Shown piece by piece: positions 5,267 to 8,033 of a stretch of 8,033 bases of DNA (its first letter is position 1; every line of letters starts with the position of its first letter). Source of the stretch: Cardiobacterium sp963553325 (GTDB lineage: Bacteria > Pseudomonadota > Gammaproteobacteria > Cardiobacteriales > Cardiobacteriaceae). The stretch lies in NCBI GenBank assembly GCA_963553325.1, contig CAUVOF010000094.1, positions 1 through 8,033 of the forward strand, given 5' to 3'. The notes beneath the pieces are model-generated. The model was not told where the DNA came from. It saw nothing but the letters and a program-made list of their open reading frames with translations, and did no database searches. The position numbers and the translations under genes were made by a program.

Positions 5267-7173
5267 AGTTCCAAAATGCCGCTATCGCCGCGTTTAACGT
5301 CCACATCCCGCTTCAGCACACGCACCGCGCCGCCATCGGTAAACACCACCGGCGACACCAACGACTTGCCCTGCCGCTTCACATAATCCACATCGACCTC
5401 TGTCAGCACATCGCCCTGGCGCACGCGGTCGCCCTGCTGGACGCGCGCGGTGAAGCCCTTGCCCTGCAACTCGACCGTATCCATGCCGATATGAATCAGC
5501 AGCTCACGCCCGTTGTCGCAGGCAAGCCCGTAGGCGTGCCCGGTGGGGAACGCGACCTCGACCGTGCCGCTAAACGGCGCGACTACCACGCCGTCTTGCA
5601 GCTCAATGGCGATGCCATCGCCCATGCTCTTCGAGGCAAAACCCTGATCGTCAATATCCTCAATGGCAAACAGACGACCGCTCATCGGCGCGATAAACAC
5701 CTCCTCCGCAGGCGAGGCAGCAGGTGGCACGGCAACCGCAGGCGCGGGCGCACTGCCTTTTTCCGCCGTGCTCAATTTCTTCTGCCCGACCAGCCAAGTC
5801 AGCACAAACGGCACGGTAATCGCCGCCGCCATCGCCAGGGCAAACGAACCCCAGAATTGCGGATTGATAGACAAAATGCCGGGAATACCGCCGACGCCAA
5901 TACTGAGCGCCTGCGTGCCCGAGCCAACCGAAATCACCGCGGCAATGGCAGAGCCAATCATGCCGCAAATCAGCGGGAAACCATATTTCAAATTCACCCC
6001 GAATAACGCCGGTTCCGTAACCCCCAAATACGCGGAAATACAGGCAGGCACGTTTACTTGCTCGGCGCGTTTATTGTGGCGCTGCAAAACACTCATCGCC
6101 AGCACGCTCGAACCTTGCGCAATATTGGAAAGGGCAATCATTGGCCAAAGAATCGTGCCGCCGAATTTCGCCGTCAAAGTAATATCAATGGCGTTGGTCA
6201 TATGATGCAAACCGGTCATCACCACCGGCGCATAAAGAAAACCGAAAACGGCAGCGAATAAAACAGACCACGAAGAAGTCAGCCCGCCATAAACCGCATC
6301 GGCAATAAACGTGCCAATCTTCCAGCCAATTGGCCCGACCAACATATGCGCAATAATCACCGCAGGCACGAGCGAACAAAACGGCACGATAATCATCGAA
6401 ATCACCGCGGGCGAAATACGGCGGAAAAAGCGCTCTAAATACACCAAAACAAAACCGGCAAGAATTGCGGAAATCACTTGCCCCTGATAGCCAATCATAT
6501 TGACCTGAGTAAAGCCGAAATCCCAATGCGGAATCTTATCCGCTTCCGTACCGGCAACCGCAAAGGCATTCAATAACTGCGGCGACACTAGCGTCGCGCC
6601 GAGGACAATGCCGAGAATCGGCGTCGTCCCCATCTTGCGGGTAATTGACCAAACAATGCCAATCGGCAGCATATGGAATACCGCCTCACCAATTAGCCAG
6701 AGGAATTGATACATCCCCTGCCAAAATTGCGAGGTCTGCGCCAAAGTCTTGCCATCAAACATCGCAATCTCGCCAATAATATTGCGAAAGCCCAAAATCA
6801 GACCGCCGCATACCAGCGCGGGAATAATCGGCGCAAAAATCTCGCCAAGCGCGCTCATAATCCGCTGCAACAAATTCTGCTGCGCGGTCGCCGCCGCTTT
6901 CACCGCATCTTTTGAGACGCCCTCAATGCCGGCAAGCGCGGTAAATTCCTGATAAAACTCGCTCACCTCATTGCCAATAATGACTTGGAATTGTTCGGAT
7001 TGGGTAAACGTCCCCTTGACACAACCTATCGCCTCAATGCGGGCAATATCGGCCTTTTTCGGATCAACCAAGACAAAACGCATCCGCGTCACACAATGCG
7101 TGACCGCGCTGATATTTTCCTTATCGCCAACGGCTGCCAAAAGCAGCGTGGCATCCTGCTGGAACTTCACCAT
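5263..7173 (-). CDS. treB: PTS trehalose permease, EIIBCA fusion
   Basis: 636 residues, inner membrane. It imports trehalose and phosphorylates it to trehalose 6-phosphate, the TreC substrate. The start at 7173 follows GGGGAGG with a 6-base spacer; an upstream in-frame ATG at 7206 has no such site. Order: IIB about 1-85 with phospho-Cys C27 in THCVTRMRF; IIC about 105-463 with PALVCGGLILGFRN, FLWLIGEA, GTPILGIVLGATLVSPQL, FGFLYAPVVMTGLHH and LGVTEPALFGVNLKYGFP, closely like E. coli TreB; an Ala/Pro linker about 464-492; IIA (Crr type) about 493-636 with H546 (GHAYGL) and H561 (HIGMDTVEL), the normal 15-residue spacing. E. coli TreB ends after IIC and borrows IIA-Glc, so this protein carries its own donor domain. 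The IIC-coding DNA is visibly more A/T-rich than the IIA end. Confidence 0.95.
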   Translation of the reverse strand: MVKFQQDATLLLAAVGDKENISAVTHCVTRMRFVLVDPKKADIARIEAIGCVKGTFTQSEQFQVIIGNEVSEFYQEFTALAGIEGVSKDAVKAAATAQQNLLQRIMSALGEIFAPIIPALVCGGLILGFRNIIGEIAMFDGKTLAQTSQFWQGMYQFLWLIGEAVFHMLPIGIVWSITRKMGTTPILGIVLGATLVSPQLLNAFAVAGTEADKIPHWDFGFTQVNMIGYQGQVISAILAGFVLVYLERFFRRISPAVISMIIVPFCSLVPAVIIAHMLVGPIGWKIGTFIADAVYGGLTSSWSVLFAAVFGFLYAPVVMTGLHHMTNAIDITLTAKFGGTILWPMIALSNIAQGSSVLAMSVLQRHNKRAEQVNVPACISAYLGVTEPALFGVNLKYGFPLICGMIGSAIAAVISVGSGTQALSIGVGGIPGILSINPQFWGSFALAMAAAITVPFVLTWLVGQKKLSTAEKGSAPAPAVAVPPAASPAEEVFIAPMSGRLFAIEDIDDQGFASKSMGDGIAIELQDGVVVAPFSGTVEVAFPTGHAYGLACDNGRELLIHIGMDTVELQGKGFTARVQQGDRVRQGDVLTEVDVDYVKRQGKSLVSPVVFTDGGAVRVLKRDVDVKRGDSGILEL

Positions 7174-7214
7174 AAAAAACCTCCCCGGTTTGGTGGGTGG
7201 AAACAAGATTATTA

Positions 7215-7245
7215 TTTATAGCGATACACCGAGAGTTTCAGACAA
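7215..7245 (-). promoter_or_regulatory. Candidate treBC promoter at the element edge
   Basis: On the minus strand TTGTCT (7245-7240) is followed 19 bases later by TATAAA (7220-7215), which is itself followed by the A/T-rich TAATAAT. Predicted transcription would start near 7208, about 35 bases before the treB ATG. The -35 and four bases of the -10 belong to the Correia-like element, and the last bases are flanking DNA. The 19-base spacing is longer than the ideal 17, so strength is uncertain. No TreR-like or CRP-like palindrome is visible between it and the gene. Confidence 0.5.
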
Positions 7246-7323
7246 GGCGCGTCGCCGAAGACAGTACGCTTTTGTACGGCGAGGCGACGCAACACCGTAT
7301 GAAGCTTTCGGTGGATTGCTATA
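7217..7323. mobile_element. Correia-like miniature element (MITE), 107 bp
   Basis: The ends are imperfect inverted repeats: TATAGCGATACACCGAGAG at 7217-7235 and, on the other strand from 7323, TATAGCAATCCACCGAAAG. The 23-base ends differ at five positions. Inside, GCGTCGCC (7249-7256) pairs with GGCGACGC (7283-7290). Read on the minus strand, the interior has ACGGTGTTGC, CCGTAC, GTACTGTCT and CGCCTTGTCTGA in the same order as Neisseria Correia elements (recalled: TATAGTGGATTAA ends, GTACTGTCTGCGGC, CGCCTTGTCCTGA). The length fits the short Correia class of about 105 bp. The ends begin with TA, consistent with insertion at TA. It encodes no transposase, so it would depend on one supplied elsewhere. 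Confidence 0.8.
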
Positions 7324-7519
7324 GATAAAAATAGATGCCAGCATGGCAAAAAAACCATACTGACCATTTCCATAAATTCCTTGACGATTTTGGCGGCGAT
7401 GATAGCGACAATTACCCCACTTGACCACGTTACGTCCGCCATTTTTGCCAGTATTTACAGCAACCAACAGCAAACCGCGATATTCAGCACGCTTTGCCAC
7501 AGAAAACCACGTCGAGGGC
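7324..7519. other. Intergenic DNA between the element and the fhs promoter
   Basis: I see no supported gene. A minus-strand frame from an ATG at 7442 has no convincing ribosome site and runs through the miniature element. No riboswitch-like or strong hairpin structure was recognised by eye. Confidence 0.5.
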
Positions 7520-7548
7520 TTGGCGAAAAGATAAGCGCGGCTTACAAT
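7520..7548 (+). promoter_or_regulatory. Sigma70-type promoter of fhs
   Basis: TTGGCG (7520-7525) is a 4/6 match to the -35 consensus. TACAAT (7543-7548) is a 5/6 match to the -10 consensus. The spacer is exactly 17 bases. Transcription would begin near 7555, leaving a leader of about 25 bases containing the ribosome site GGAG at 7570-7573. Confidence 0.7.
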
Positions 7549-7579
7549 CCAGACTTCCCTTCACAAATCGGAGAGTCCC

Positions 7580-8033
7580 ATGACAGACGCAGAAATCGCC
7601 CGCCAAGCGGCCATCCAGCCCATCAGCGCTATCGCCGCCAAAATTGGCATTGGCGAAGACCAGCTCGAACAATACGGCAAATACAAAGCGAAAATCCCGC
7701 CGCAAACTAGCGACAAACCCGGCAAACTCGTCCTCGTTACCGCCATCAACCCCACCCCGGCAGGCGAAGGCAAAACCACCGTCACCATCGGACTCGCCGA
7801 CGCGCTCAACCGTCTCGGCAAGCGCACCATCATCGCCCTGCGCGAGCCTTCGCTCGGCCCGGTCTTTGGCATGAAAGGCGGCGCGGCAGGCGGCGGCTAC
7901 GCGCAAGTGCTGCCGATGGAAGACATCAACCTGCATTTCACCGGCGACTTCCACGCCATCGGCGCGGCCAACAACCTTCTCGCCGCGCTCATCGACAACC
8001 ACATCCACCACGGCAACGCGCTCGACATCGACC
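7580..8033 (+). CDS. fhs: Formate-tetrahydrofolate ligase, N-terminal part (runs off right edge)
   Basis: The first 151 codons are present; the full enzyme is about 550-560 residues. It joins formate to tetrahydrofolate with ATP to give 10-formyl-THF, in cytosolic one-carbon metabolism. The ATG at 7580 follows GGAG with a 6-base spacer. Family landmarks: QPISAIAAKIGI (13-24), an ATP-binding P-loop TPAGEGKTT (59-67), REPSLGPVFGMKGGAAGGG (88-106), and DINLHFTGDFHAI then NNLLAALIDNHI (115-142), which are near-invariant in this family. The frame is intact to the window edge. It is transcribed divergently from treBC, and I see no functional link between them. Confidence 0.95.
   Translation, partial: MTDAEIARQAAIQPISAIAAKIGIGEDQLEQYGKYKAKIPPQTSDKPGKLVLVTAINPTPAGEGKTTVTIGLADALNRLGKRTIIALREPSLGPVFGMKGGAAGGGYAQVLPMEDINLHFTGDFHAIGAANNLLAALIDNHIHHGNALDID

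Noticed and set aside
3728..5386. Long plus-strand frames opposite treC (277 and 269 codons)
   Set aside because: Both lie antisense to an intact GH13 enzyme with all catalytic residues, and neither shows a recognisable domain.
7484..8011. 175-codon minus-strand frame across the fhs start
   Set aside because: It is antisense to a strongly conserved fhs N terminus and spans the fhs promoter and ribosome site.
1..8033. CRISPR array, tRNA, rRNA or integrase with attachment sites
   Set aside because: I saw no regularly spaced identical repeats, no tRNA-like cloverleaf or rRNA sequence, and no recombinase or transposase gene.
1..8033. Neisseria DNA-uptake sequence (GCCGTCTGAA) or Pasteurellaceae uptake word (AAGTGCGGT)
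   Set aside because: I found no exact copy of either by eye on either strand. The nearest is a one-mismatch GAGTGCGGT at about 1633-1641 inside the ankyrin gene, which chance explains.

Overview
The window looks like chromosomal DNA of a proteobacterium of fairly high GC. Short samples range from about 45% to over 70% G+C, and Shine-Dalgarno sequences are good. The gene content is a Na+/amino-acid symporter, a PTS-type trehalose system and formate-tetrahydrofolate ligase. Together with the dense dyad-rich intergenic DNA and a Correia-like miniature element, this fits an oral or mucosal gamma- or betaproteobacterium. I favour something near Cardiobacteriaceae because I saw no Neisseriaceae DNA-uptake words. 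That placement is inference, not proof.

Layout: 1-273 is gene-free and packed with palindromes and a degenerate direct repeat. At 274-1659 (-) lies an exported ankyrin-repeat protein with an unrecognised C-terminal domain. It is transcribed divergently from 1806-3377 (+), a complete AGCS-family Na+/alanine-glycine-type symporter (AlsT-like). A weak overlapping small ORF (3370-3543) runs from the symporter's 3' end into a G/C-rich repeat. A symmetrical hairpin at 3560-3585 can terminate the symporter from one side and the trehalose operon from the other.

3602-7173 (-) is a two-gene trehalose operon. treB encodes a IIB-IIC-IIA PTS permease that imports trehalose as trehalose 6-phosphate. treC, translationally coupled to it, encodes the GH13 hydrolase that splits the product into glucose and glucose 6-phosphate. 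No regulator gene (treR) is present in the window. 7580-8033 (+) is the 5' part of fhs, which runs off the right edge and has a good sigma70-type promoter.

The most interesting item is a 107-bp element at 7217-7323, directly upstream of treB. It has imperfect 23-bp terminal inverted repeats beginning TATAG and an interior that closely resembles Neisseria Correia elements. Its treB-side end supplies a plausible -35/-10 for treBC. A second copy of one terminus lies between the symporter and treC. I found no new defence or biosynthetic system. The genes are ordinary transport and metabolism genes, and the novelty is mostly in the repeats and the ankyrin protein.
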